Source: Rhodospirillaceae bacterium
Lineage (GTDB): Bacteria > Pseudomonadota > Alphaproteobacteria > SP197
Assembly: GCA_002722885.1 (NCBI GenBank)
Contig: PBNE01000002.1
Span: 1-64,000, forward strand
DNA: 64,000 nucleotides
Direction: 5' to 3'
Positions 27,156-35,932 of this stretch are shown piece by piece. Numbering within the stretch: the stretch's first letter is position 1; every line of letters starts with the position of its first letter. Under the pieces are notes generated by a model. That model saw only the letters and a program-made list of their open reading frames with translations. It had not been told where the DNA came from and made no database searches. The position numbers and the translations under genes are program-made.

Positions 27156-28103
27156 TTACTTCGGATGCCGCAGACGCGGGTTGGCCAGAATGGACAGGAT
27201 GTCCGCCAACAGGATAAGAAGAACCCAAACACCGGCAAAGATCAGGCCGGTGGCCTGCACGACCGGGACATCACGTTTGGACACCGAGTCCACCATGTAT
27301 TGCCCCATGCCCGGGTAGGTGAAGACCACCTCGACCACGACCACACCGACCACGAGATAGGCGAGGTTCAGCATGACCACGGTGATGATCGGCGACAGCA
27401 CATTCGGCAGCGCGTGCTGGACGACGATGCGCCAGTACTTCATGCCTTTGAGATGCGCCATCTCGATATAGGGTGAATTCATCACACTGATCACCGCCGC
27501 GCGCGTCATGCGCATCATGTGGGCGACGGTCACGAGCGTGAGAGTGATCGCCGGAAGCGCCATGGCTTCAAGCTGTTGCCCGAAATCCATTCGGTCATTC
27601 ACGTTCGAGAGGCTTGGCAACCAGCCCAGCTTCACCGCGATGAAGAGGATCAGGATGTAACCGACGAAGAACTCGGGCACCGAGATCGCCATCAGGCTGC
27701 CGACCGAGATACCACGATCGATGGGCGTGTCCTGCTTGATCGCCGAGATCAGGCCGAGGCCGATCGCGACCGGCACGGCGATCATGGCGGCCATGGCGGC
27801 CAGCAGCATGGTGTTGCCGAAGCGGAAACCGATCTGCGGCGCAATCGGCCTGCGGTTGCCGAGCGACGTACCGAGATCACCCTGGACGAAGCCGCCCAGC
27901 CAATCGAGATAACGCACATGCGGCGGCCGGTTGAGGCCAAGCTGCTCGCGGATCGCGGCGGTGTTCTCCTCGGTCGCGGACTGGCCAAGTATGGCCTCCG
28001 CCACGTCACCGGGCAGAATTTCCGTGCCGATGAAGATGATGATGGAGACGGCCAGCAGGGTCAGCAGACCCAGCGCCAATCGCCTGACGATCAAGGTCAG
28101 CAT
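27156..28103 (-). CDS. ABC transporter permease, DppB/OppB type
   Basis: A 315-residue permease starting with the typical DppB helix (RRLALGLLTLLAVSIIIF), followed by LPGDVAEAILG, the RPPHVRYLDWLGGFVQGDLG block and a C-terminal helix pair. It is the first gene of the three-gene importer operon (DppB, DppC, fused DppDF). About 190 bases lie between it and the upstream M20 hydrolase gene on the same strand, without a binding-protein gene or a clear promoter. Confidence 0.9.
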   Translation of the reverse strand: MLTLIVRRLALGLLTLLAVSIIIFIGTEILPGDVAEAILGQSATEENTAAIREQLGLNRPPHVRYLDWLGGFVQGDLGTSLGNRRPIAPQIGFRFGNTMLLAAMAAMIAVPVAIGLGLISAIKQDTPIDRGISVGSLMAISVPEFFVGYILILFIAVKLGWLPSLSNVNDRMDFGQQLEAMALPAITLTLVTVAHMMRMTRAAVISVMNSPYIEMAHLKGMKYWRIVVQHALPNVLSPIITVVMLNLAYLVVGVVVVEVVFTYPGMGQYMVDSVSKRDVPVVQATGLIFAGVWVLLILLADILSILANPRLRHPK

Positions 28104-28290
28104 ATCCGCCGCCCCTCTTCAGGTATGAAGTTCGTGTGCCGGAACATGCAGGTCCCCGCCTCCCCGTTTTCGGAACAATTGTCTCGTTCACGCGGCATGT
28201 CCCGCCGCTTACCGCCATTAAACCGGATCCACGGCAGTGTGCAAACCATGGATGCTTGCCCGCTAAATCAAGTCAGTTTGACGCTAGGAC

Positions 28291-29871
28291 TCAGGCCGTT
28301 TCAGGCACGTACCATTCCTCACCGCGTGTGGTGCTGACGTATTCCGGCCAGTGGAACCCGACCGGCGGCTCGAAATCGACCGGCAGCAGGGGCGGCACCC
28401 ATTTTGAACCGCCAATGCCGCCACCTGTGCGCTCGTTGAACTCGTCGCGCGCGGCCTGAAGCGATTCCGGCCTGGTCAGAAGGTCGATTGCGGTGGCGCC
28501 GATGGTGCTGGCGGCACAGAAGATCGTGGGATCGATGGTGGAGCTGTTGCCGCCCAGCGCGTTCCACGACCAGCCGGGATAGGTGTAGTTGTCCGGGGCC
28601 TTCAGTGTGCAGCGACCGACAATGAGCCGGACCGTGGGTGTATGCCAGGTCCAGTCGACATAATCGTCCGAGGTGTAGTTGATCTGCCAGGGCGGCAGCA
28701 TGGCGCGTAGCTGGGCCTCACCCTTCTCGGGCGGGCAGAGATCGATCATCTCCTGCAGGATGGGCTGATCCATAGGTTCCAGGCCGAGGTTCTCCTGCAT
28801 CTCGCGACAGAACGCGATGGCGTCATCGCCCCACTGCGGACCGCCGACCAGCTCCAGATTGTCATAGGCGAGCTGCGCCATAGCGTGGTTGGGCAGTCCG
28901 ACTCGGGTCTTGGTCACCCAGCGCTTTTCGACCCGGCAATGGCTAATCTTCGCGACATGCTCGGCGTTGTTGTCGAGCACCTCGGCGATGCGCTGCTGCA
29001 TCTCGAGCAGCGGTGAACGCCAGGAGTACTGAATCTGGCTGAAGCGCGGCGCGAGGTTGTCTGATGTGGCATCGCCGGTGGCGAGCAGCGCTTCGTTCAG
29101 AGTCCAGGTGCCGGTGTGCGGCAGCATCGATTCCTTGGTGTACTTGGTGGTGGTGTACATCAGGCAGAGTGCATCGTTGGCACCGGGCGCGCGGGCCATG
29201 GTGTGGGCCGAGCCTGGGCCGGGTGCGCCAACGCTCTTCCACGTTTCGGGCTCCTCACAGATGAAGTTGTAGATGCAGCTCCAGTAGCTGCCGCAGTGAG
29301 TGTCCCAGATCGCCGTGTTGGTGCGGAGCCCGCCGAACGACGGATGGAACGAGATCGCAGCATCCATGTCGTCGTAATAGCCCTTGGCGGCATGGACCGG
29401 CTTGGAACCACAGACCTTTTCGGCCGGCTCACCAAGGAATTTCAGACGGCCGCCGATGCCGTGCTGTTCCATCGCGGCCTTGGCCGCCAGGATGCCGCCC
29501 AAGCCCGACATGCCCAGCGCGGAGTGAGGATCGGTGTGGCCGGCCGCGGCATGGTGGATGCCGTCGCGCAGCTTGCGATAGGGCACACGATCCTGGTTGT
29601 TGCCGGGCACGGCGTCATACTCGGCATAAGATCCGATCGTGGGGCCGTCACCATTCGACCAGGTGGCGCAGAAGGCCGTGGGCATGCCACCCGAGGCTTC
29701 TTCGACCTCGAAGCCCTCCTGGCGCAGATGGTTGACATACCAAGCGGCGGATTTGTATTCGCGCCAGGCCGGCTCATGGAAATCCCAGATCGTGTTGTGC
29801 CAGTCCGACAGTGTCTGGCGGTTGTTGTCGACCCAATCGAGGGCGGTCTGCTTTTCCGGTGCAATGGCCAT
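28291..29871 (-). CDS. M20-family amidohydrolase, AbgB-like
   Basis: The 526-residue protein resembles subunit B of aminobenzoyl-glutamate hydrolase: N-terminal FHEPAWREYKSA, AEYDAVPG, a metal-site region GHTDPHSALG, EPAEKVCGSKP and SFHPSFGG. The family removes acyl or carbamoyl groups from N-acyl amino acids using a metal pair. In this copy the ligand segment reads HTDPH where AbgB has a Cys-containing motif, as in other peptidase M20 relatives. It lies upstream of the peptide-type importer on the same strand and could process its cargo. GGGGAGAG precedes the ATG at 29871. Confidence 0.82.
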   Translation of the reverse strand: MAIAPEKQTALDWVDNNRQTLSDWHNTIWDFHEPAWREYKSAAWYVNHLRQEGFEVEEASGGMPTAFCATWSNGDGPTIGSYAEYDAVPGNNQDRVPYRKLRDGIHHAAAGHTDPHSALGMSGLGGILAAKAAMEQHGIGGRLKFLGEPAEKVCGSKPVHAAKGYYDDMDAAISFHPSFGGLRTNTAIWDTHCGSYWSCIYNFICEEPETWKSVGAPGPGSAHTMARAPGANDALCLMYTTTKYTKESMLPHTGTWTLNEALLATGDATSDNLAPRFSQIQYSWRSPLLEMQQRIAEVLDNNAEHVAKISHCRVEKRWVTKTRVGLPNHAMAQLAYDNLELVGGPQWGDDAIAFCREMQENLGLEPMDQPILQEMIDLCPPEKGEAQLRAMLPPWQINYTSDDYVDWTWHTPTVRLIVGRCTLKAPDNYTYPGWSWNALGGNSSTIDPTIFCAASTIGATAIDLLTRPESLQAARDEFNERTGGGIGGSKWVPPLLPVDFEPPVGFHWPEYVSTTRGEEWYVPETA

Positions 29872-29979
29872 GGTGTTCTCTCCCCTGTTGCGCCAAGGCT
29901 GGGACAAGCCCGGCGGAACGGCAAGGCTTGTTCTTCACGGGCCGGTCCGCACAATGCCGCTCCGACCCAAGGAGCATTC

Positions 29980-30420
29980 ATGGCCAACGACAACCCTGAC
30001 AATCCGCCGCCCGGCTTTCGCGTGCTCTATGAGCAGGAACGTTTCGAGACGCTGATCGGCCCCATCTACTTCCGCGACGACGAGAATCTACGTGTGGCCG
30101 GGTTCCGAGTGCAGAAGAAGCACCTGAATGGCTTGAAGTCGATCCACGGCGGCATGCTCACGGCCTTCGCCGATGCTGGGCTGACGGGGATCGACTGGTT
30201 TCATCGCGAAAACCCGAAGGCCGAGGCCTGCGTCACGATCTCGCTGAACTGCGAGTTCGTCTCGTCTGCCCAGCCCGGCGACTGGCTTGAATGCCATGGC
30301 GAGGTGGTCAAGCGCGGCAGATCGATGGTGTTCATTCAGGGCCGCATCGTGGCAGGCGACAGGATTGTGATGACCTGCTCTACTGTGTTGAAGCGCATGC
30401 CACGCGAGATCTTCGAGTGA
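29980..30420 (+). CDS. PaaI-type hotdog thioesterase
   Basis: A 146-residue hotdog-fold protein with the catalytic-region motif SIHGGMLTAFADAGL and a C-terminal FIQGRIVAGDRIVMTCSTVLKR strand. Such enzymes hydrolyse acyl-CoA thioesters. AAGGAG lies five bases before the ATG. It is divergent from the AbgB-like gene and lies immediately ahead of a decayed ureohydrolase gene, with the two perhaps once in one operon. Confidence 0.82.
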   Translation: MANDNPDNPPPGFRVLYEQERFETLIGPIYFRDDENLRVAGFRVQKKHLNGLKSIHGGMLTAFADAGLTGIDWFHRENPKAEACVTISLNCEFVSSAQPGDWLECHGEVVKRGRSMVFIQGRIVAGDRIVMTCSTVLKRMPREIFE

Positions 30421-30427
30421 GGGTGAG

Positions 30428-31383
30428 ATGACCAACGAACCTCTGAAGATGGCCGCTTCGGCTACCGCTTTCACTAGCCCGTAAAGCCTGCTGCGCGCGG
30501 CGCGGCGCGCCGGGAAGGCCCCGAAGGACTGGACATCGCGTTGTTCGGTCTGCCGTTCGGCGGCGGCACAATCGCGCGCGACGGCTCCCGCTATGGCCCG
30601 GCACAGATCCGCGAGATGTCGATCAACATCCGCGGCACCAATCTGGCAACCATGGTCTCGCCCCTCGAGATCTTCCGCATCGCCGATATCGGCGACGCGC
30701 CGTTCAACAGTTTCGACCATGAACAGAGCGTCGACATGATGACCGAGTTCTGCGGTGCCATTGCCGAGGCCGGTGCCTGGCCCCTGGCCGCCGGTGGCAA
30801 CCATCTGATCTCGTTGCCGGTGCTGCGCGGCACGGTCGACCCGAAGAACCTCGTGGGCCTGGTCCATTTCGACGCGCACCCCGACACCCATGACGTCCTG
30901 TTCGACGCCAAGCTCAAACACGCCACACCGTTCCGCCGTGCGGTCGAAGAGGGCCTGGTCGATCCCAAACGTCACATCATCATCGGTCTGCGCGGCACCG
31001 GGCGGCCGACCGATGCGGCGATCGACTGGTGCCGGGAGGTCGGCATCACGATGATCGACGCCAACACCTTCTTCGAGATGAGTGCGAAGGCCGTGGCCGA
31101 GAAGACGCGCGAGGTGGCGGGCAGCGGCCCGACCTACATCACCGTCGAATTCGACCGCCTGGACCCCAAGGACATGCCGGGAACAGGCAGTCTCGAACCC
31201 GGCGGCTACAGCATGCGCGACATGCAGGTGATGCTGCGCGTCCTGCGTGGGCTCGACATCCTGGGCGGCGACGTCCACGAAGTCGCCCCGCCTTACGACC
31301 GGACGGGATACACGGCGCTCAACGCCGCGCACCTGCTGTTCGAGATCCTGTGCCTGGTGGCGGAGAACCGCGTCAGCCTGTGA
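30428..31383 (+). pseudogene. Agmatinase/ureohydrolase family gene, decaying
   Basis: From a well-placed ATG at 30428 the frame meets a TAA at 30482-30484, and a further frameshift near 30520-30530 is needed to reach the conserved EGLDIALFGLPFGGG start. The remaining frame gives about 280 residues of a manganese ureohydrolase: GGNH (normally GGDH), FDAHPDTHD and a family C-terminus GGDVHEVAPPYD. The second metal motif, normally FDIDxxDP, reads FDRLDP: two residues are lost, including the second Asp ligand. Either a TTG-started, metal-defective protein or no product is made. The intact enzyme would release urea from a guanidino compound. Confidence 0.72.
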
Positions 31384-31407
31384 CACTCAGTCAAATGGGA
31401 CTTAGCC

Positions 31408-31851
31408 ATGAAGCACCTAGGTTGGCCAAGTGAGTTTGATCGGAACTCCCAACGCGAATGGTTCGAGGGCGTGTTCGACGTTGATGAACGCGGAGGTGGC
31501 TACGTAATCGGCGAACAGGCCACAGCGCTGCTGATTGACCTGCAATGCATCTATTGTGCGGGAGCCTTTGTGAGCGTCGTTGTTATGTCCTGCACGATTG
31601 TTGATTGCCATCTGCGCGAGGCAGAGCTTCCGCGAAACTTCAAAGGAGGTATCAAAGCCGTATTTGAGAGTTCAGCTTTCGCTCAAGAACTGGATTGGCT
31701 TCGCAAGTATCGAAATCAGCTTGTGCATTTTGGACCAACACAAGCCGTAACAGTTGATGACCAGTGGGGACTGCGAGAGCGACATCAAGACGATGCAATG
31801 TGCAGCGTTCTGTTAGTCGCTGACGTCCTGTTTGAGAATCCCTTCACTTGA
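31408..31851 (+). CDS. Small protein with a HEPN-like RNxxxH motif
   Basis: A 147-residue protein of unknown function. A long helical C-terminal half contains LRKYRNQLVHFG, the R-N-x-x-x-H pattern of HEPN domains, many of which are RNases or RNA-binding partners in toxin and defence modules; others are inactive. Codon use looks more A/T-rich than in neighbouring genes, which hints at recent arrival. No cognate nucleotidyltransferase (MNT) antitoxin is beside it. It lies 24 bases after the decayed ureohydrolase and converges on the permease gene. It is a real gene judging by the motif and length, but its role is open. Confidence 0.5.
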   Translation: MKHLGWPSEFDRNSQREWFEGVFDVDERGGGYVIGEQATALLIDLQCIYCAGAFVSVVVMSCTIVDCHLREAELPRNFKGGIKAVFESSAFAQELDWLRKYRNQLVHFGPTQAVTVDDQWGLRERHQDDAMCSVLLVADVLFENPFT

Positions 31852-31869
31852 TGACGATTCCCTTTTCCC

Positions 31870-33162
31870 TTAGCCCAGCCAGGCGTACTTCGCGATGAAC
31901 AGCGCCGCCAGGACCAGAACCGCGGGCTTGGCTTCGCCGAAGCGGCCCGACAGCAACTTGATCGCAGCATAGGTGATGAAGCCGAAGGCCAGACCGTCCG
32001 TGATCGAGAAGGTGAAGGGCATGGTCATCGCCAGGACGACCGCCGGGACGTACTCGGTGAGATCCTCCCAATCGACTTCGGTGATGCCCTGGGCCATCAG
32101 GCAGGCCACGAACAACAGGGCCGGTGCAGTGGCGTAGCCAGGTATGGTGGTCGCCAGTGGCGAAAGGAACAGCGCCAGAATGAACAGCACCGCGACCACG
32201 ATGGCCGTGAGTCCGGTGCGCCCGCCAGCGCGCACGCCCGAGGCGCTTTCGATATAGCAGGTGACTGGCGAAGTTCCGGCCGCAGCACCAATCACGGTGG
32301 CGGTTGAGTCGGCGACCAGCGCGCGCTTCAAACGCGGCAGCTTGCCGTCCTTGTCGAGCAGACCGGCCCGGTGAGCGACACCGATCAGGGTTCCGGAGGT
32401 GTCGAAGAGGTCGGTGAACAGGAAGGCGAAGATGATGCCGACCAGCGCAAGATCCAGTGCACCGCCAAGGTCCATCTGGAACATCACCGTGCCGGGGTCG
32501 GGCGGAACATCAGCGATGCCCTTGAAGTCGCTGACACCCAGAATAACGCCGGCCACCGTGACCGCCAGGATACCGATGATGATGGCGCCGGGAATCTTCA
32601 GGGCATCGAGCGCGGCGATAAGGATGAAACCCAGCACGGCCAGGATCACCGCCCATTGAGTGATGTCGCCCAGACCGACCAGCGTGGCCGGATTGTCGAC
32701 TACAAGCCCCGCGTTCTTCATGGCGATGATGCCGAGGAAGAGACCGATGCCGGCAGCAGTCGCCATCTTCAGGGATTTCGGGATCGAGTTGATGATCCAT
32801 TCACGTATCGGCAGTACGGAGATGATCACGAAGAGAATGCCGGAAACAAACACCGTGCCTAGCGCCACCTGCCAGGTGTGACCCATGCCGAGCACAACGC
32901 CATAGGTGAAGAAGGCGTTGAGGCCCATGCCGGGCGCCATGGCAATGGGATAGTTGGCGTAGAGACCCATGATCAGGGTCCCGACCGCCGCGGCGATGCA
33001 GGTCGCCACGAAGACACCGCCGAAATCCATGCCGGCATCCGACAGGATCGCCGGGTTCACGAAGATGATATAGGCCATGGTGAGGAAGGTGGTGACGCCG
33101 GCGATCACCTCACGGCGCACCGTGGTGCCATGTTCCTCAAGCTTAAAAAAATCGTTCAGCAT
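31870..33162 (-). CDS. NCS2-family purine (adenine/guanine/hypoxanthine) permease, AzgA type
   Basis: The 430-residue membrane protein has about 12-14 helices and the AzgA-branch motifs: TTVRREVIAGVTTFLTMAYIIFVNP, APGMGLNAFFTY, FTDLFDTSGTLIGV and GTSPVTCYIESASGVRAGGRTGL. It should import purine bases with protons. The ATG at 33162 opens MLNDFFKLEEHG, the usual start; the upstream in-frame extension is Arg/Pro-rich and not membrane-like. It stands alone, in keeping with the surrounding nitrogen-heterocycle catabolism. Confidence 0.92.
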   Translation of the reverse strand: MLNDFFKLEEHGTTVRREVIAGVTTFLTMAYIIFVNPAILSDAGMDFGGVFVATCIAAAVGTLIMGLYANYPIAMAPGMGLNAFFTYGVVLGMGHTWQVALGTVFVSGILFVIISVLPIREWIINSIPKSLKMATAAGIGLFLGIIAMKNAGLVVDNPATLVGLGDITQWAVILAVLGFILIAALDALKIPGAIIIGILAVTVAGVILGVSDFKGIADVPPDPGTVMFQMDLGGALDLALVGIIFAFLFTDLFDTSGTLIGVAHRAGLLDKDGKLPRLKRALVADSTATVIGAAAGTSPVTCYIESASGVRAGGRTGLTAIVVAVLFILALFLSPLATTIPGYATAPALLFVACLMAQGITEVDWEDLTEYVPAVVLAMTMPFTFSITDGLAFGFITYAAIKLLSGRFGEAKPAVLVLAALFIAKYAWLG

Positions 33163-33404
33163 CCCCGCACTCCACCGCGTTGGCCGACCCGCACTTGGGC
33201 CGCGCGGAGGATACCAGCGTGCGGCAGCCCTGACACCCCTGCGGGGCGGTGCATTGTTGATAACTCGACGATGTGCAGGCCCTTGCAACCTGACGCAAGG
33301 TTGCCGATGTTTGGTGTCAGCCAACTGGCACTTGGCATTCCTCACAGGGCCCGCGCGACTGCCGCATCCTCGGCGGCGCGAATGCTTGTATGGAGGGAAT
33401 GCTC

Positions 33405-33805
33405 ATGCTCCCCATTGTTGATATGTCATCGCTTGCGACTGATGACCGTGCCACACGCGAAGCCGTCGCGCAGCAGATCGGCACGATCTGTGAATCCGTC
33501 GGATTTCTGTATATCCGCGGTCATGGCGTCAGTGACGATCTGATCGCATCGACCCGCGATGTGACCGAACGCTTTTTCGATCAGCCCGACAGCATCAAGG
33601 CCAAGGTTACACGGCCCGGCATCTGGAACGCTACGCGATCGGCTTCTTCGCCGTACCCGACTACGACACCGTGGTCGAGCCCCTGCCCGGCCTCCCCGTC
33701 ACCAGCACGCCCGACGAAATGACGCCGCGCCACGCCGGCAAGGACCTCAGCGGCTTCGTCGACAACTTCGACCGTCAGGTGCGGGAGCTGAAAAGCGCAG
33801 CGTAG
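33405..33805 (+). pseudogene. 2-oxoglutarate/Fe(II) dioxygenase family gene with large internal deletion
   Basis: The first 65 or so codons encode the N-terminus of an isopenicillin N synthase-like oxygenase (LPIVDMSSL, IGTICESVGFLYIRGHGV, FFDQPDSIKAKV). The frame then breaks, and the next bases in another frame encode the family C-terminus (RYAIGFFAVPDYDTVVEPLPG) to a TAG at 33803-33805. The roughly 180-residue core with the HxD and distal His iron ligands is missing. GGAGGG lies seven bases before the ATG at 33405. An intact gene would be about 320 codons. Confidence 0.82.
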
Positions 33806-34076
33806 ATGTTTAGCCTCAGTCACCGGCCCTCGCTCCACTCGGTTGGTTTACGCGTCTTGCACCGCAGGGTCGCGGTCCCCCCCCTCGGCCCCTTGCAGGG
33901 GCCTCCCGCCTACAGAACACCGGCGTTCGCTCCAGCAAACAACCACGCTGTCGGTGAAAGGGCATTTCGGCGGGTGAGAGCGCAGCGACCCGCCGACCGG
34001 CACGACTGTACCGGCGCCGCGAATGCAGCGGGAGCCAAGCGTGCGAAGTACGCTCCGGGCGCCTGAGGGAACAAGA
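33806..34076. other. Non-coding stretch with a dispersed repeat copy
   Basis: No gene is seen in these 271 bases between the broken oxygenase and the RraA-like gene. At 33814-33853 lies a segment (CCTCAGTCACCGG... CTCGGTTGG) closely similar to one at 41883-41922, described separately. The rest is G+C-rich without a clear promoter, hairpin or RNA gene. Confidence 0.5.
33814..33853. repeat. Dispersed intergenic repeat, copy 1
   Basis: Begins CCTCAGTCACCGGCC and continues CTCGCTCCACTCGGTTGG. It aligns with copy 2 at 41883-41922 with a few mismatches and a one-base gap. Both copies are intergenic and lie next to decayed genes. Confidence 0.5.
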
Positions 34077-34781
34077 TCAACTCACCTTCTCAGCCGCCTT
34101 GTAGGCCTTCTTCAGCTTGGCCAGCGTGAAGCCGGGATCCTTGCAGGCGTCGAGGATCACGGCCTCGCGGCGGGCCTGCAGGGCGGCGGTCTCCGGGATC
34201 TTGTGGGCGATCTCCTTCGGGATCGCCACGGCCCCGTGGCGATCGGCGTGAACGAGATCACCGTCCTTGACCCACATGCCCAGGATCTGCACGTCGCCCC
34301 CGAAATCGACGTAGTGGACATGGGCATGGCTGGGGCCGATCCGCCCGGCGATGGCCTGAAAGCCCGGCGCCCACATGTCGACATCACGGACACTGCCGTT
34401 GGTCACGAGCCCGGCACAGCCCAGCGCCTTATGGATGTTCGAGTTGACCTCACCCCACATCGCGCCGAACCCGGCGCGCTCGCCGTCGAGATCCTGCATC
34501 AGGCAGATCGCGGGTTTGGGCCCCTCGTCGAGATAGTCGAAATAGGCGTTGGTGAGTGCGGCGCTTTCCCTGGACGACATCGACGACGGCTCCACAGCCC
34601 GGCAAGTCGCCGTCTTGGCGAAGCCGACGATGGGTTTGGCCTCTGGGTCCAGGCATACGAAAGGTTCAGTGATGAACCCCTTCGACACCTGGCGGACATC
34701 GAGAATGTCCATCGTGTTGCAGATCGTCGGCGTATCGATCTCGGCAAGCTGCTTGATCAGCGATTTGGTAATGGCGGCCAT
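34077..34781 (-). CDS. RraA/HMG-aldolase family protein
   Basis: A 234-residue protein of the RraA-like fold. It shows an N-terminal DTPTICNTMDIL, then FGAMWGEVNSNIHKALGCAGLVTNGSVRDVD, where the G-E-x-N and the later R-D match the metal and substrate loops of class II 4-hydroxy-4-methyl-2-oxoglutarate aldolases, and DGDLVHADRHGAVAIP. Members either cleave 2-oxo acids or regulate RNase E; this longer form resembles the aldolase-like catabolic group. GGAGGGG precedes the ATG. Confidence 0.8.
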   Translation of the reverse strand: MAAITKSLIKQLAEIDTPTICNTMDILDVRQVSKGFITEPFVCLDPEAKPIVGFAKTATCRAVEPSSMSSRESAALTNAYFDYLDEGPKPAICLMQDLDGERAGFGAMWGEVNSNIHKALGCAGLVTNGSVRDVDMWAPGFQAIAGRIGPSHAHVHYVDFGGDVQILGMWVKDGDLVHADRHGAVAIPKEIAHKIPETAALQARREAVILDACKDPGFTLAKLKKAYKAAEKVS

Positions 34782-34913
34782 GTATTCCCCTCCGGCGTGG
34801 CGTCACGTTCTGGCCCGCAACGTAGCCCATTGATCGCGGATTGGCTGCAATCCAGTAGACTCTACGGAGTAGAGGTGAAAGAGTTGTCACAATCACTGCG
34901 AGAAAACCCAACC

Positions 34914-35903
34914 ATGTTCGATCTCCGCCGCGCCGGACTTTCAACCCTGGCCGCCATCACCGGCTTCTTCGTTGTGTCGGGGACCAGCCAGGCAGAACTC
35001 CTGACCTACACGTTCCCAGTCTGCGGCGCCCCCAACAGTGTCGAGCCGGGCTGGGTCCCCCACGGCGACCCTGCGGTCAACGGCGAGATGACGCTGATCA
35101 TCGATGCCGAGCAGGGACTGCTGACACTCCAGCCCTCCGAAGAGCTTCTGGACAGCATCCGCTACCCGGTCATCCATGCGCATCTCTATGATCTCTACAA
35201 GCGCTACGACAACACCGAGATCGGGCAGTCGACGATCTGCTGGGCCTATTACAACACCGAAGGCATCCGTGGCGGCGAATGCGCCCATGACGACTACACC
35301 TGTCAGGCGCTGACCGGCGTGACCGAGTGGCCTTGGGAATCCTATGGCTACTACGTCGATTGGTACCGCGACTACATCAAGACCGTGGCCGAAGAGGATG
35401 CCCACGGCTGGTGGCTGATGCTGCATTTTGCCGGCGGCCATTTCGCTACCGATGACGACGGCCGCCTGATCGAATGGGACGGCTCGCCCTACATGGAGTC
35501 GTCGTTCTACGGCCTCAATGACATCCGGCCCGACTGCAACGCGCGCATCGGCCGCACACTCGCCAACCGCGACTTCGCCCTGGGCGATGCCTGCAACTCG
35601 TTCCTGGAAGGCAAGCTGGCCGACGACTACTTCCTCGACGCCGACGGCCATGCCTGGGTCGATGCCGACGGCAACCTGACCGAGGAAGCCATCGCCATGG
35701 GCTACGATCTCGAGACCGAATACCTGTTCTACAACTACCGGGACAACGGCCAGTCCGACCGCTGGGGCGGCCCCGACGGAGGCGCCGGTGGATTCCTCAC
35801 GGGCGATGCCGAAGGACGCTGCCTTGGCTGGCCCTCCGCCGACTACGGCATGGCGCAGCTAGAAGCCGAAGCAACAACACTTTTGCAGGTGGCCCAGGAC
35901 TGA
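34914..35903 (+). CDS. Exported protein of unknown function
   Basis: A 329-residue protein with a Sec signal peptide (RR, then a hydrophobic core, cleavage likely after SGTSQA near residue 26). The mature part is rich in Trp, Tyr, Asp and paired Cys (for example CWAYYNTEGIRGGEC and DDYTCQ) and lacks a motif I recognise. A much longer reading frame from 34023 runs antisense through the RraA-like gene and is not accepted; a GTG at 34875 is a second possible start. It lies about 30 bases ahead of another exported protein, so the two may be co-expressed in the periplasm. Confidence 0.6.
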   Translation: MFDLRRAGLSTLAAITGFFVVSGTSQAELLTYTFPVCGAPNSVEPGWVPHGDPAVNGEMTLIIDAEQGLLTLQPSEELLDSIRYPVIHAHLYDLYKRYDNTEIGQSTICWAYYNTEGIRGGECAHDDYTCQALTGVTEWPWESYGYYVDWYRDYIKTVAEEDAHGWWLMLHFAGGHFATDDDGRLIEWDGSPYMESSFYGLNDIRPDCNARIGRTLANRDFALGDACNSFLEGKLADDYFLDADGHAWVDADGNLTEEAIAMGYDLETEYLFYNYRDNGQSDRWGGPDGGAGGFLTGDAEGRCLGWPSADYGMAQLEAEATTLLQVAQD

Positions 35904-35932
35904 GAACAGGCAGAACCGGGAGAAATGACGCG

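Noticed and set aside
34023..34913. Long plus-strand frame joined to the exported-protein gene
   Set aside because: It runs antisense through the RraA-like gene; the signal peptide begins at the ATG at 34914.
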